In this document: in pieces, positions 34,901 through 46,264 of the stretch | Numbering within the stretch: position 1 is the stretch's first letter | Layout: every line of letters starts with the position of its first letter | NCBI GenBank assembly: GCA_014843695.1 | Contig: CM026400.1 | Coordinates: 31,043,225-31,107,224 of the forward strand | Length of the DNA stretch: 64,000 nucleotides | DNA from: Archivesica marissinica | Taxonomy: Eukaryota > Mollusca > Bivalvia > Venerida > Vesicomyidae | Direction: 5' to 3' | Program-made: the position numbers and the translations under genes | The notes under the pieces: model-generated | Told to the model about the DNA's origin: nothing | The model's input: only the letters and a program-made list of their open reading frames with translations | Databases searched by the model: none

Positions 34901-35679
34901 GAATGGCTACTGCCTGCACTATAGAACAACTTGTAAAATGTATGGAATGGCTACTGCCTGCACTATAGAACCAGTTGTATAATGTATGGAATGGCTACTG
35001 CCTGCACTATAGAACCAGGTGTATAATGTATGGAATGGATACTGCCTGCACTATAGAACCAGTTGTATAATGTATGGAATGGATACTGCCTGCACTATAG
35101 AACCAGTTGTATTATGTATGGAATGGATACTGCCTGCACTATAGAACCAGGTGTATAATGTATGGAATGGATACTGCCTGCACTATAGAACCAGTTGTAT
35201 AATGTATGGAATGGATACTGCCTGCACTATAGAACCAGTTGTAAAATGTATGGAATGGATACTGCCTGCACTATAGAACCAGGTGTATAATGTATGGAAT
35301 GGATACTGCCTGCACTATAGAACCAGTTGTAAAATGTATGGAATGGCTACTGTCTGCACTATAGAACAAGGTGTAAAATGTATGGAATGGATACTGCCTG
35401 CACTATAGAACAAGTTGTATAATGTATGGAATGGCTACTGCCTGCACTATAGAACCAGTTGTATAATGTATGGAATGGCTACTGCCTGCACTATAGAACC
35501 AGGTGTATAATGTATGGAATGGATACTGCCTGCACTATAGAACCAGTTGTATAATGTATGGAATGGATACTGCCTGCACTATAGAACCAGTTGTAAAATG
35601 TATGGAATGGCTACTGCCTGCACTATAGAACCAGGTGTATAATGTATGGAATGGCTACTGCCTGCACTATAGAACCAGT
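28943..35679. repeat. 44-bp minisatellite, ~153 copies (6.7 kb)
   Basis: The core is ACTGCCTGCACTATAGAACC then AGTTGTATAATGTATGGAAT and GGAT. Common variants are GGTGTATAATG, TTGTAAAATG, GGCTACTG and ACAAGTT. Shortened units and a TGTGTGTTGGTTGTT interruption occur near 32540. A run of nearly identical units at 30040-30480 suggests recent local amplification. It is the longest array in the window. Confidence 0.97.
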
Positions 35680-35830
35680 CCATACGTATCCCGCAATACC
35701 AAATGTAGCCAATCTCACTGACAGCACTATACACAATACAATGTATGGAATCAAACCTGTCTGTACTATAGACCAATACAATGTATGGAATCAATACCTG
35801 TCTATACTATGTATACAAATGTATCCAATC
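35680..35830. repeat. transitional units between the 44-bp and 41-bp arrays
   Basis: Units here combine features of both arrays. For example ATGTATGGAATCAAACCTGT joins the left array's TGTATGGAAT to the right array's CAAACCTGT, followed by CTGTACTATAGACCAATAC. Confidence 0.85.
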
Positions 35831-38787
35831 AAACTGTCCTTACTATCACACAATTACAAATGTATCCAATCAAACCTGTCCATACTATCACAATACAAAT
35901 GTATCCAATCAAACCTGTCCATACTATCACGCAATACAAATGTATCCAATCAAACCTGTCCATACTATCACACAATACAACTGTATCCAATCAAACCTGC
36001 CCATATTATCATAATACATATGTATCCAATCAAACCTGTCCATACTATCACACAATACAAATGTATCCAATCAAACCTGTCCATACTATCACACAATACA
36101 AATGTATCCAATCAAACCTGTCCATACTATCACACAATACAATGTATCCAATCAAACCTGCCCATACTAACACAATACAAATGTATCCATTGAACCTGCC
36201 ATTCTATCACACATACAATGTATCCATCAACTGTCTACTATACACAGTAAATGTATGAATCATCCTGCCAATACTATCACACAATACAAATGTATCCAAT
36301 CAAACCTGCCCATACTATCATAATACAAATGTATCCAATCAATATGTCCATACTATAACACAATACAAATGTATCCAATCAAACCTGTCCATACTATCAT
36401 AATACAAATGTATCCAATCAAACCTGTCCATACTATCACACAATACAAATGTATCCAATCAAACCTGTCCATACTATCATAATACAAATGTATCCAATCA
36501 AACTGTCCATACTATAACACTACAATGTATCCAATCAAACCTTCCATACTATCAATACAAATGTATCCAATCAAACCTGTCCATACTATCACACAATACA
36601 AATGTATCCAATCAAACCTGTCCATACTATAACACAATACAAATGTATCCAATCAAACCTGTCCATACTATCACACAATACAAATGTATCCAATCAAACC
36701 TGTCCATACTATCACACAATACAAATGTATCCAATCAAACCTGCCCATACTATCACACAATACAAATGTATCCAATCAAACCTGTCCATACTATCACACA
36801 ATACAAATGTATCCAATCAAACCTGTCCATACTATCACAATACAAATGTATCCAATCAAACCTATCCATACTATCACACAATACAACTGTATCCAATCAA
36901 ACCTGCCCATACTATCACACAATACAACTGTATCCAATCAAACCTGTCCATACTATCACGCAATACAAATGTATCCAATCAAACCTGTCCATACTATCAC
37001 ACAATACAAATGTATCCAATCAAACCTGCCCATACTATCATAATACAAATGTATCCAATCAAACCTGTCCATACTATCACACAATACAAATGTATCCAAT
37101 CAAACCTGTCCATACTATCACACAATACAACTGTATCCAATCAAACCTGCCCATACTATCATAATACAAATGTATCCAATCAAACCTGTCCATACTATCA
37201 CGCAATACAAATGTATCCAATCAAACCTGCCCATACTATCACAATACAAATGTATCCAATCAAACCTGTCCATACTATCACACAATACAAATGTATCCAA
37301 TCAAACCTGTCCATACTATCACACAATACAAATGTATCCAATCAAACCTGTCCATACTATCACACAATACAAATGTATCCAATCAAACCTGTCCATACTA
37401 TCACACAATACAAATGTATCCAATCAAACCTGTCCATACTATCACACAATACAAATGTATCCAATCAAACCTGTCCATACTATCACACAATACAAATGTA
37501 TCCAATCAAACCTGTCCATACTATCACACAATACAAATGTATCCAATCAAACCTGTCCATACTATCACACAATACAAATGTATCCAATCAAACCTGTCCA
37601 TACTATCACACAATACAAATGTATCCAATCAAACCTGTCCATTCTATCACACAATACAAATGTATCCAATCAAACCTGTCCATACTATCACACAATACAA
37701 ATGTATCCAATCAAACCTGTCCATACTATCACACAATACAAATGTATCCAATCAAACCTGTCCATACTATCCCACAATACAAATGTATCCAATCAAACCT
37801 GTCCATACTATCACACAATACAAATGTATCCAATCAAACCTGCCCATACTATCACACAATACAAATGTATCCAATCAAACCTGTCCATACTATCACACAA
37901 TACAAATGTATCCAATCAAACCTGCCCATACTATCACAATACAAATGTATCCAATCAAACCTATCCATACTATCACACAATACAACTGTATCCAATCAAA
38001 CCTGCCCATACTATCACACAATACAACTGTATCCAATCAAACCTGTCCATACTATCACGCAATACAAATGTATCCAATCAAACCTGTCCATACTATCACA
38101 CAATACAAATGTATCCAATCAAACCTGCCCATACTATCATAATACAAATGTATCCAATCAAACCTGTCCATACTATCACACAATACAAATGTATCCAATC
38201 AAACCTGTCCATACTATCACACAATACAACTGTATCCAATCAAACCTGCCCATACTATCATAATACAAATGTATCCAATCAAACCTGTCCATACTATCAC
38301 ACAATACAAATGTATCCAATCAAACCTGTCCATACTATCATAATACAAATGTATCCAATCAAACCTGCCTTCTATCATATACAAATGTATCCAATCAAAC
38401 CTGTCCATACTATCACACAATACAAATGTATCCAATCAAACCTGCCCATACTATCACACAATACAATGTTTGTTTTATGTATCCAATCAAATCTGTCCAT
38501 ACTATCACACAATACAAATGTATCCAATCAAACCTGTCCATACTATCACACAATACAAATGTATCCAATCAAACCTGTCCATACTATCACACAATACAAC
38601 TGTATCCAATCAAACCTGTCCATACTATCACACAATACAAATGTATCCAATCAAACCTGTCCATACTATCACACAATATAACTGTATCCAATCAAACCTG
38701 TCCATACTATCACGCAATACAAATGTATCCAATCAGACATGTCCATACTATCATAATACAAATGTATCCAATCAAACCTGCCCATAC
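35816..38787. repeat. 41-bp minisatellite, ~72 copies, running into a gap
   Basis: The core is AAATGTATCCAATCAAACCT then GTCCATACTATCACACAATAC. Forward frames of up to 553 codons are repeat artefacts. Unit variants (TAATAC, CAACTG, CTGCCC) recur in the same order several times: the variant strings at about 36840-37160 and 37930-38250 agree, which points to higher-order copying of blocks of about 1.1 kb. The array is cut by N at 38788. Confidence 0.97.
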
Positions 38788-39787
38788 NNNNNNNNNNNNN
38801 NNNNNNNNNNNNNNNNNNNNNNNNNNNNNNNNNNNNNNNNNNNNNNNNNNNNNNNNNNNNNNNNNNNNNNNNNNNNNNNNNNNNNNNNNNNNNNNNNNNN
38901 NNNNNNNNNNNNNNNNNNNNNNNNNNNNNNNNNNNNNNNNNNNNNNNNNNNNNNNNNNNNNNNNNNNNNNNNNNNNNNNNNNNNNNNNNNNNNNNNNNNN
39001 NNNNNNNNNNNNNNNNNNNNNNNNNNNNNNNNNNNNNNNNNNNNNNNNNNNNNNNNNNNNNNNNNNNNNNNNNNNNNNNNNNNNNNNNNNNNNNNNNNNN
39101 NNNNNNNNNNNNNNNNNNNNNNNNNNNNNNNNNNNNNNNNNNNNNNNNNNNNNNNNNNNNNNNNNNNNNNNNNNNNNNNNNNNNNNNNNNNNNNNNNNNN
39201 NNNNNNNNNNNNNNNNNNNNNNNNNNNNNNNNNNNNNNNNNNNNNNNNNNNNNNNNNNNNNNNNNNNNNNNNNNNNNNNNNNNNNNNNNNNNNNNNNNNN
39301 NNNNNNNNNNNNNNNNNNNNNNNNNNNNNNNNNNNNNNNNNNNNNNNNNNNNNNNNNNNNNNNNNNNNNNNNNNNNNNNNNNNNNNNNNNNNNNNNNNNN
39401 NNNNNNNNNNNNNNNNNNNNNNNNNNNNNNNNNNNNNNNNNNNNNNNNNNNNNNNNNNNNNNNNNNNNNNNNNNNNNNNNNNNNNNNNNNNNNNNNNNNN
39501 NNNNNNNNNNNNNNNNNNNNNNNNNNNNNNNNNNNNNNNNNNNNNNNNNNNNNNNNNNNNNNNNNNNNNNNNNNNNNNNNNNNNNNNNNNNNNNNNNNNN
39601 NNNNNNNNNNNNNNNNNNNNNNNNNNNNNNNNNNNNNNNNNNNNNNNNNNNNNNNNNNNNNNNNNNNNNNNNNNNNNNNNNNNNNNNNNNNNNNNNNNNN
39701 NNNNNNNNNNNNNNNNNNNNNNNNNNNNNNNNNNNNNNNNNNNNNNNNNNNNNNNNNNNNNNNNNNNNNNNNNNNNNNNNNNNNNNN
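38788..39787. other. assembly gap (1000 N)
   Basis: Exactly 1000 N between the 41-bp array and a different 59-bp array. The true length of both arrays is unknown. Confidence 0.99.
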
Positions 39788-40075
39788 TTATGACGTGCTG
39801 TTCGAGCCCGTTAGTGATCCATGTGTACATTACCACATAAAGGCATTTATGACGTGCTGTTCGAGCCCGTTAGCGATCCATGTCTACATTACCACATAAA
39901 GGCATTTATGACGTGCTGTTCGAGCCCGTTAGCGATCCATGTGTACATTACCACATAAAGGCATTTATGACGTGCTGTTCGAGCCCGTTAGTGATCCATG
40001 TCTACATTACCACATAAAGGCATTTATGGCGTGCTGTTCGAGCCCGTTAGTGATCCATGTGTACATTACCACATG
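39788..40075. repeat. 59-bp minisatellite, ~5 copies
   Basis: Units start TTATGACGTGCTGTTCGAGC then CCGTTAGTGATCCATGTGT. Positions 39788, 39847, 39906, 39965 and 40024 give an exact period of 59. GTTCGAGCCCG is B-box-like, so the unit could derive from a tRNA-type SINE. Confidence 0.95.
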
Positions 40076-40114
40076 TAGCGACACTGATCAAACGTAAATG
40101 CAGTAAACATGTGT

Positions 40115-40735
40115 GTTCCATTCAGTGTACGACACATTTTTAAGGACTTGGTTGCCCATTGGGCAACCATAATTTTGATCTGGTTGCCCAGGATTTTGAC
40201 GTGTTTGTCCAGTATTTTTCTTCAATTTTCGGTGCGGTTCACTAAAAGACTGCGCTAAACCTAAATTTAAATAACTAAATTTATAAACATCAAGTTCACA
40301 ACACAACGCTCCATCAACGCGCAAAATCATAGCATCGGAAATAATAAAAGTAATTGAAATGGTCTGGATTTCGCAGTTTGTTGTGCTCGCCGTTTTACCG
40401 TTGGTTCTCGGCATTCGGCAAACACCGCAATTAAAAGCTGGTACACATTGACAAACTGTTTCCCGGCCACTATATGATATACCTCTGTAATCGGGAACCG
40501 GCATAATACGTCATCAATTAAAATATGCGGAGCATAGAAATCTTGACCGCGGAGTCAACATTTTTGGCTTAGCGAAATATTTGTTTTATAATATTTAACG
40601 GGGTTTTCCGGGCAACTATTTTGGCATTTTTGGGGTTTCCCGGTGGGCAACTGCTTTTCAAACTTAGTTGCCCGCCGAGATATTTCAGTTGCCCGCGGGC
40701 TCCGGGCATAGGATTTGTCGTACACTGGTTCCATT
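40115..40735. mobile_element. hAT-like miniature element with 8-bp target duplication
   Basis: The element is 40123-40727 (605 bp), starting CAGTGTACGACACAT and ending ATTTGTCGTACACTG. GTTCCATT is repeated exactly on both sides (40115-40122, 40728-40735). CAGTG ends with an 8-bp duplication are the hallmark of hAT transposons (established). Interior stretches with TTGCCC/GGGCAA words extend the inverted ends. The 138-codon reverse frame (40088-40504) spans the element end and shows no transposase motif that I recognise, so it is probably non-autonomous. Confidence 0.9.
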
Positions 40736-40924
40736 ATATTATATTAAACACGTGTATTTGAATTGATTTACGTGGACTTTGATTTCCGCTATATTCCCAT
40801 TTATCTAACTTAGTGGAATAATGGCATATATGTGTTCATCTGTTGCGCTTTACGATACACCCACCCACTCATCTCAGACTATATAGCGGCGAATATAACT
40901 TTCGCATATTAAAAATGATATTAT

Positions 40925-41092
40925 TAAACCGAGGTCTCGTTTACATCGTGTACGTAAAAGAACCAGATGATACTCTGAAATGGGTCTCTGTCTGTATCAT
41001 TGCACTATCCTCCAACAATCTAAAATGACTAATCTCTTCAGGAGGCGTCGCTCATATGGGCAACCGGTAGCGATGATAAATAAACGTAATAC
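40925..41092 (+). mobile_element. S2 SINE, 5'-truncated
   Basis: AACCGAGGTCTCGTTTACAT, GTACGTAAAAGAACCAGATG, GGGTCTCTGTCTGTATCATT and CATATGGGCAACCGGTAGCG match the body of the full S2 copy at 42637. The tRNA-Thr-like head is missing. Confidence 0.85.
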
Positions 41093-41393
41093 ACACGCGC
41101 ATATTATTACATGGACATAAACAATGAAATATGAAACCAAAACGTTCACATCTATTGGAATCACAGAACTACAGCACAACATATGTTTATATCATTATGG
41201 GGTTGGTTTATGCAAATTTATACAAGTATGTCATTATGTCGTGCAACGCCAATCAAATCACAGCTGTCGTAATTGCGCATGCGCTCAAGTGTCATGCTAC
41301 TTGGAATAATATAACAACTAATTCCGGGAAATAAGGCCTTCGATTTGATGCATTTATCTTTATTGTGTGTATATAATTTGTTGTAAAGTATAC

Positions 41394-41525
41394 GTTATTT
41401 GGTTGACAGGGTATACGAGTATATATTGCCGACAAGGGGTAATCCCCGAGCCGCATCCGAGGTGAATAGCACCCCTGGATGCAGGGCACTATATTCTCGT
41501 ATACCCGGCCAACACACCAAATAAC
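41394..41525. mobile_element. 132-bp inverted-repeat element
   Basis: GTTATTTGGT + GGGTATACGAGTATATA at the left pair with TATATTCTCGTATACCC + ACCAAATAAC at the right. A central GAGCCGCATCCGAGG region is unpaired. The element is non-coding and its superfamily is unclear. Confidence 0.75.
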
Positions 41526-42636
41526 AATTGTATTACTCTGAAAGATAGTGTAAACACTGTTTTAGTCATTTATATAGTCAAAGGATAGTCAGAGAGTAAA
41601 TATTATCATGTTTACCCCGTCAACTGCCTCGATTTAGTAAGTTCACGAATGGGTCATTTTTACGCTGACACCGGTAAGTACAGATATGGGATAGCATAAC
41701 TGTTCCATAGACATTCATATCGTATTTCGATGTTCGTTTTGTCGTTTGCTAAGCAATTCAACACATTCAGAATGTTGCAAAATGTTGAAAAATTACCTCC
41801 ATATTTCGTTAGACTTCTTGTACAGATGCATTGCGCATCATCCAATCGTATGCGCAGTTTCCGGTTAAATTTTAAACGAATATACCCTGGCCAGCCCGGA
41901 GCTATGAAAATATATTCACGGCGATATTATCCAATCAAAATACTGGAAACTGCATTTCAAGAAGCTTAATAAATTATATTCACTACGAATATGTTTAAAC
42001 CAATAAGAAATGGTTTTCAGATTCGATGTCATATTGACTGCTTAATTGGCATTGCTTCTACAAGTACCATACATCTTCCAAATTTCTAATTAAACATGTT
42101 AATCATTGACGTAAACTATCAGTAGTAATGTTTAGTTTAGTTTAATCATATGTTATTGCATTCTATATATACAGTGTACAATACAAAACAAATGAACAAA
42201 CTTGTATAACTATCCATAATGCATGATTCGTGGCATTGTTTGCTCAAGGATTGTCATTATATGTTGAAGCAAATGGGTTGGGCCACAAGTTTTAACAACA
42301 TTAGTTACGGCCCTCCCCAAAAGACTATATTGTAATTAACAAAGAGACTGAATACAAGAGTTGTGCTAGTACTTTACTAAATTTAATGATACTAATAGAA
42401 AAAGGGGAAAATGATTAAGAGAATAAGCAACATTTTAGATAATAAGTAGTAATGCTACCAATATGGTCTTCATAATAGACGGTTAGCTTACATTTACAAT
42501 TATAAACATCAATTGTCGACAGTATGGACATCGTAATAAAATGTGTATGTTTAAATGTGTGATAGAATATTAATGTACTAATATAATGTGCATAGATAGC
42601 TAATCATTATCGCTTTATTTTGGGTACAGACCCCCA
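41526..42636. other. unique AT-rich intergenic sequence
   Basis: No gene, tandem repeat or recognisable mobile element. Several 60-79-codon frames (for example 41730-41969) have no signal peptide, domain or splice context. Confidence 0.4.
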
Positions 42637-42931
42637 CAGACGGATCTGTAGTCCAGTGGTAACACGCTGGACTGGTAATCCAGGGATCGCAGGTTCGATC
42701 CCCCGTCTGACCCTAATACAATTAACAGTCTTTCAGATGGGAAGTTAAACCAAGGTCTCGTGTCGGTGCTTTACACCGTGCACGTAAAAGAACCAGAGGA
42801 GACTCTGTAATGGGTCTCTGTCTGTATCATTGCACTCTCCTCCAACAATCTAAAATGACTAATATCTTCAGGAGGCGTCGTTCATATGGGCAACCGGTAG
42901 CGACGATAAATAAACGTACACACACATACAG
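42637..42931 (+). mobile_element. S2 SINE, full length, tRNA-Thr-like head
   Basis: Head 42637-42713: CAGACGG pairs with CCGTCTG as the acceptor stem, the anticodon loop CTGGTAA would give GGU, and GCAGGTTCGATCC is the B box. The body follows (AACAGTCTTTCAGATGGG, GGTCTCGTGTCGGTGC, CTCCTCCAACAATCTAAAAT, CATATGGGCAACCGG) and ends AATAAACGTACACACACA. The head could fold as a tRNA, but continuity with the body marks it as a SINE. Confidence 0.85.
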
Positions 42932-43059
42932 ACCCCCAACCCCACCAACCCCGCCTCGTAATAATATTAATTTCAATGTTCATTTGACCGTACACTGAAA
43001 CCAAACTATTAAAATGGTTACCTTTCATTTGGAAGCAGAACGTACACATGTTACTAACC

Positions 43060-43111
43060 TGTTGATATTCACAACTGTATATTTGCAAATATACAGTTGT
43101 GAATATCAACA
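43060..43111. repeat. perfect 52-bp palindrome
   Basis: The left arm TGTTGATATTCACAACTGTA + TATTTG is followed at once by its exact reverse complement, with no loop (centre TTTGCAAA). Nothing outside the arms pairs. Confidence 0.95.
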
Positions 43112-43739
43112 TGCTAATTAGTATGTTGTCGTATGATATGTTGCTGCCATAAAACACATCACATGCTGTTTATCTGATCACAAAGAATTGATGGCAACTC
43201 GTGTACAAAAGACCCGGAATCCGCGTCATTCCATTTGCGATATTAGGACACATAATTGCTCTCCATTTGTGGTATTAGGACACATACTTGCATTCGTACT
43301 TATTCACCTACGTGTTCAAAGTGAGGAATGTTTGTCATCAGCAATGTATGTACATAATGGACGTATTCCTCTAACGTGAATATATATCACGATACGAACA
43401 ACACGTGGGTAGCAAATGCGTTATGTAATAGGCCTCATTAAAACGCAATGGACATAATTGCACGAAATGGATCGAATAGGAGATGACAATTCATTAAGTT
43501 GTGCCATCGACCTCGTCATAAAACCATGCTCTCAGAATAGGGTCTCACCAATTGGGATTGCTTCATCTATGTATGCTTTCATATTTTAAAAGTAAAGTCT
43601 CATCTATGTACATGCATATAATGCAAACATAAAAATGTAAACATGGTACATAGCCATTCTGAGTGGAATTACAAGAGACGCATGACAATGTATCACAGTA
43701 TTATATTCACAGCATATTATTAGCTTATCTAACCGTTTA
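43112..43739. other. unique sequence, no feature seen
   Basis: AT-rich with one 63-codon frame (43188-43379) lacking support. No repeat family is recognised. Confidence 0.4.
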
Positions 43740-43930
43740 CAGTCTACATCCGTTATGTCGAATTCCGTCAGACCGAACAAAATACTTCGACATAACCGAA
43801 GTTTGATTTAACGGAATTCGATATAAACATATCTAGATTTATGTAAAATGAGAGTGTCTGACACGGGACTTTGATCCGACTTAACCGGATAATTCGACAT
43901 AACCGACTTTGATATAACGGATGTAGACTG
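43740..43930. mobile_element. pogo-type MITE, 191 bp
   Basis: CAGTCTACATCCGTTATGTC at the left and GATATAACGGATGTAGACTG at the right, TA on each side. Inside are further TTCGACATAACCGA-like words in both orientations. The termini resemble those of pogo/Tigger-derived MITEs (inference from CAGT + TA). About 330 bp of AT-rich spacer follows. Confidence 0.9.
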
Positions 43931-44263
43931 TATTTACATCCTAAAGCAGATCAAAACAGTTGCTAATGTCAATATAAATACTATTTAAAACATAAAAAGG
44001 GGATAAAACACTGAAATGAAAAGAACCCCTAATGCGCAATTATGAACAGAACAACATTTTATTATCAGACGTGTACATAATCATATAATAATACAGACTC
44101 ATATAATATATTTACATCACGTGACTGGTTAGATACATATTCAAGTGTGTTTATTGTATTAGTAACAAAGGATGAACATTATATTTCAGCAGAATATAAA
44201 TTATTAAGAATTTTTTTAAAATATCCGTTATCATCCATGATCAGATCTAGAATGACGTAATTA

Positions 44264-45558
44264 GCAGGTGCTTCTTGCATTCTATTTATAGACTACAAAG
44301 GTCTATATAATTCGAGGTGCTTCTTGCATTCTATTTATAGACTACAAAGGTCTATGTAATTCGAGGTGCTTCTTGCAGTCTATTTATAGACTACAAAGGT
44401 CTATGTAATTCGAGGTGCTTCTTGCATTCTATTTATAGACTACAAAGGTCTATGTAATTCGAGGTGCTTCTTGCAGTCTATTTATAGACTACAAAGGTCT
44501 ATGTAATTCCAGTTACTTCTTGTAGTCTAGTATAGACTACAAAGGTCTATGTAATTCGAGGTGCTTCTTGCAGTCTATTTATAGACTACAAAGGTCTATA
44601 TAATTCGAGGTGCTTCTTGCAGTCTACTATAGACTACACAGGTCTATGTAAGTCCAGTTACTTCTTGTAGTCTATTATAGACTACACAGGTCTATGTAAG
44701 TCCAGTTGCTTCTTGTAGTCTATTATAGACTACAAAGGTCTATGTAAGTCCAGTTGCTTCTTGTAGTCTATTATAGACTACACAGCTCTATGTAAGTCCA
44801 GTTACTTCTTGTAGTCTATTATAGACTACAAAGGTCTATGTAAGTCCAGTTGCTTCTTGTAGTCTATTATAGACTACACAGCTCTATGTAAGTCCAGTTA
44901 CTTCTTGTAGTCTATTATAGACTACAAAGGTCTATGTAAGTCCAGTTGCTTCTTGTAGTCTATTATAGACTACACAGCTCTATGTAAGTCCAGTTACTTC
45001 TTGTAGTCTATTATAGACTACAAAGGTCTATGTAAGTCCAGTTGCTTCTTGTAGTCTATTATAGACTACACAGCTCTATGTAAGTCCAGTTACTTCTTGT
45101 AGTCTATTATAGACTACAAAGGTCTATGTAAGTCCAGTTGCTTCTTGTAGTCTAGTATAGACTACAAAGGTCTATGTATGTTTTTTGCAGTCTAGTATAG
45201 ACTACAAAGGTCTATGTAATTCCAGTTACTTCTTGCAGTCTAGTATAGACTACAAAGGTCTATGTAATTCCAGTTACTTCTTGCAGTCTAGTATAGACTA
45301 CAAAGGTCTATGTAAGTCCAGTTACTTCTTGCAGTCTAGTATAGACTACAAAGGTCTATGTAATTCCAGTTACTTCTTGCAGTCTAGTATAGACTACAAA
45401 GGTCTATGTAATTGTTACTTCTTGCAGTCTAGTATAGACTACAAAGGTCTATGTAAGTCCAGTTACTTCTTGCAGTCTAGTATAGACTACAAAGGTCTAT
45501 GTAAGTCCAGTTACTTCTTGCAGTCTAGTATAGACTACAAAGGTCTATGTAAGTCCAG
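44264..45558. repeat. ~50-bp hairpin minisatellite, ~26 copies
   Basis: Each unit holds GTAGTCTATTATAGACTAC, a near-perfect inverted repeat, followed by AAAGGTCTATGTAAGTCC and AGTTACTTCTTG. From about 44640 to 45140 two unit types alternate, AAAGGTCTA...GTTGCT and CAGCTCTA...GTTACT, so the real period there is about 100 bp. The left end uses TTCGAGGTGCTTCTTGC units and the right end GCAGTCTAGTATAGAC units. The 129-codon frame at 45185 is an artefact. Confidence 0.95.
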
Positions 45559-45759
45559 GTGTGAATCGGATTAATTACCAATCTCAATACAAAAGGCATT
45601 GCTGTGCCTTTGGCGGTGATGCCAATGCTACCGAGCATCCGCTGGCTTCACCTAACATTTCGAAGTTAATTGTTTTATTATAGTTTTGATATGTTTATTC
45701 GGGGCAACGCCTCCAAACGTATATTAGTCATTCTCGTTTTGGGGTAGCCTCGGAACAGG

Positions 45760-45900
45760 CGTTGATATATGTTGCCTGGTCGAATAAATATATTTTAACA
45801 CTGAGACCATTAATTGGGCCGTATTGAGTTTCTGATGATATCAACGTCATTTTGCCAGAAGTTAAAAGGTGAACTATCGACATACTGGCACCCAGGCTAG
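45760..45900 (+). repeat. dispersed repeat with CGTTGATAT ends, copy 1
   Basis: It starts CGTTGATATATGTTGCCTGG, includes ACCATTAATTGGGCCGT and GATATCAACG, and runs on to CACCCAGGCTAG. The inverted relative is at 58466-58592. A 20-bp array starts right after its end. The region 45559-45760 has nothing else recognisable. Confidence 0.65.
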
Positions 45901-45904
45901 ATGT

Positions 45905-46264
45905 CATATACCAGCGCGGGGTTTCATATACCAGCGCGGGGTTTCATATACCAGCGCGGGGTTTCATATACCAGCGCGCGGTTTCATATACCAGCGCGGG
46001 GTTTCATATACCAGCGCGGGGTTTCATATACCAGCGCGGGGTTTCATATACCAGCGCGGGGTTTCATATACCAGCGCGGGGTTTCATATACCAGCGCGGG
46101 GTTTCATATACCAGCGCGGGGTTTCATATACCAGCGCGGGGTTTCATATACCAGCGCGGGGCTTCATGCACCAGCGCGGGGTTTCATATACCAGCGCGGG
46201 GTTTCATATACCAGCGCGGGGTTTCATGCACCAGCGCGGGGTTTCATATACCAGCGCGGGGTTT
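45905..46264. repeat. 20-bp minisatellite, 18 copies
   Basis: Unit CATATACCAGCGCGGGGTTT, period exactly 20. Only a few changes are seen: one GCGCGCGG unit and three units with CATGCACC. High identity implies recent expansion or homogenisation. Two forward frames of 129-141 codons are repeat artefacts. Confidence 0.97.

Noticed and set aside
36602..38681. Open frames of 553 and 503 codons
   Set aside because: Translation of the 41-bp minisatellite; overlapping frames are equally open.
40088..40504. 138-codon reverse frame as a transposase
   Set aside because: It crosses the border of the hAT-like element and shows no DDE or hATC dimerisation motif.
42637..42713. Functional tRNA-Thr(GGU) gene
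   Set aside because: It continues directly into the S2 SINE body shared with three other loci, so it is a SINE head.
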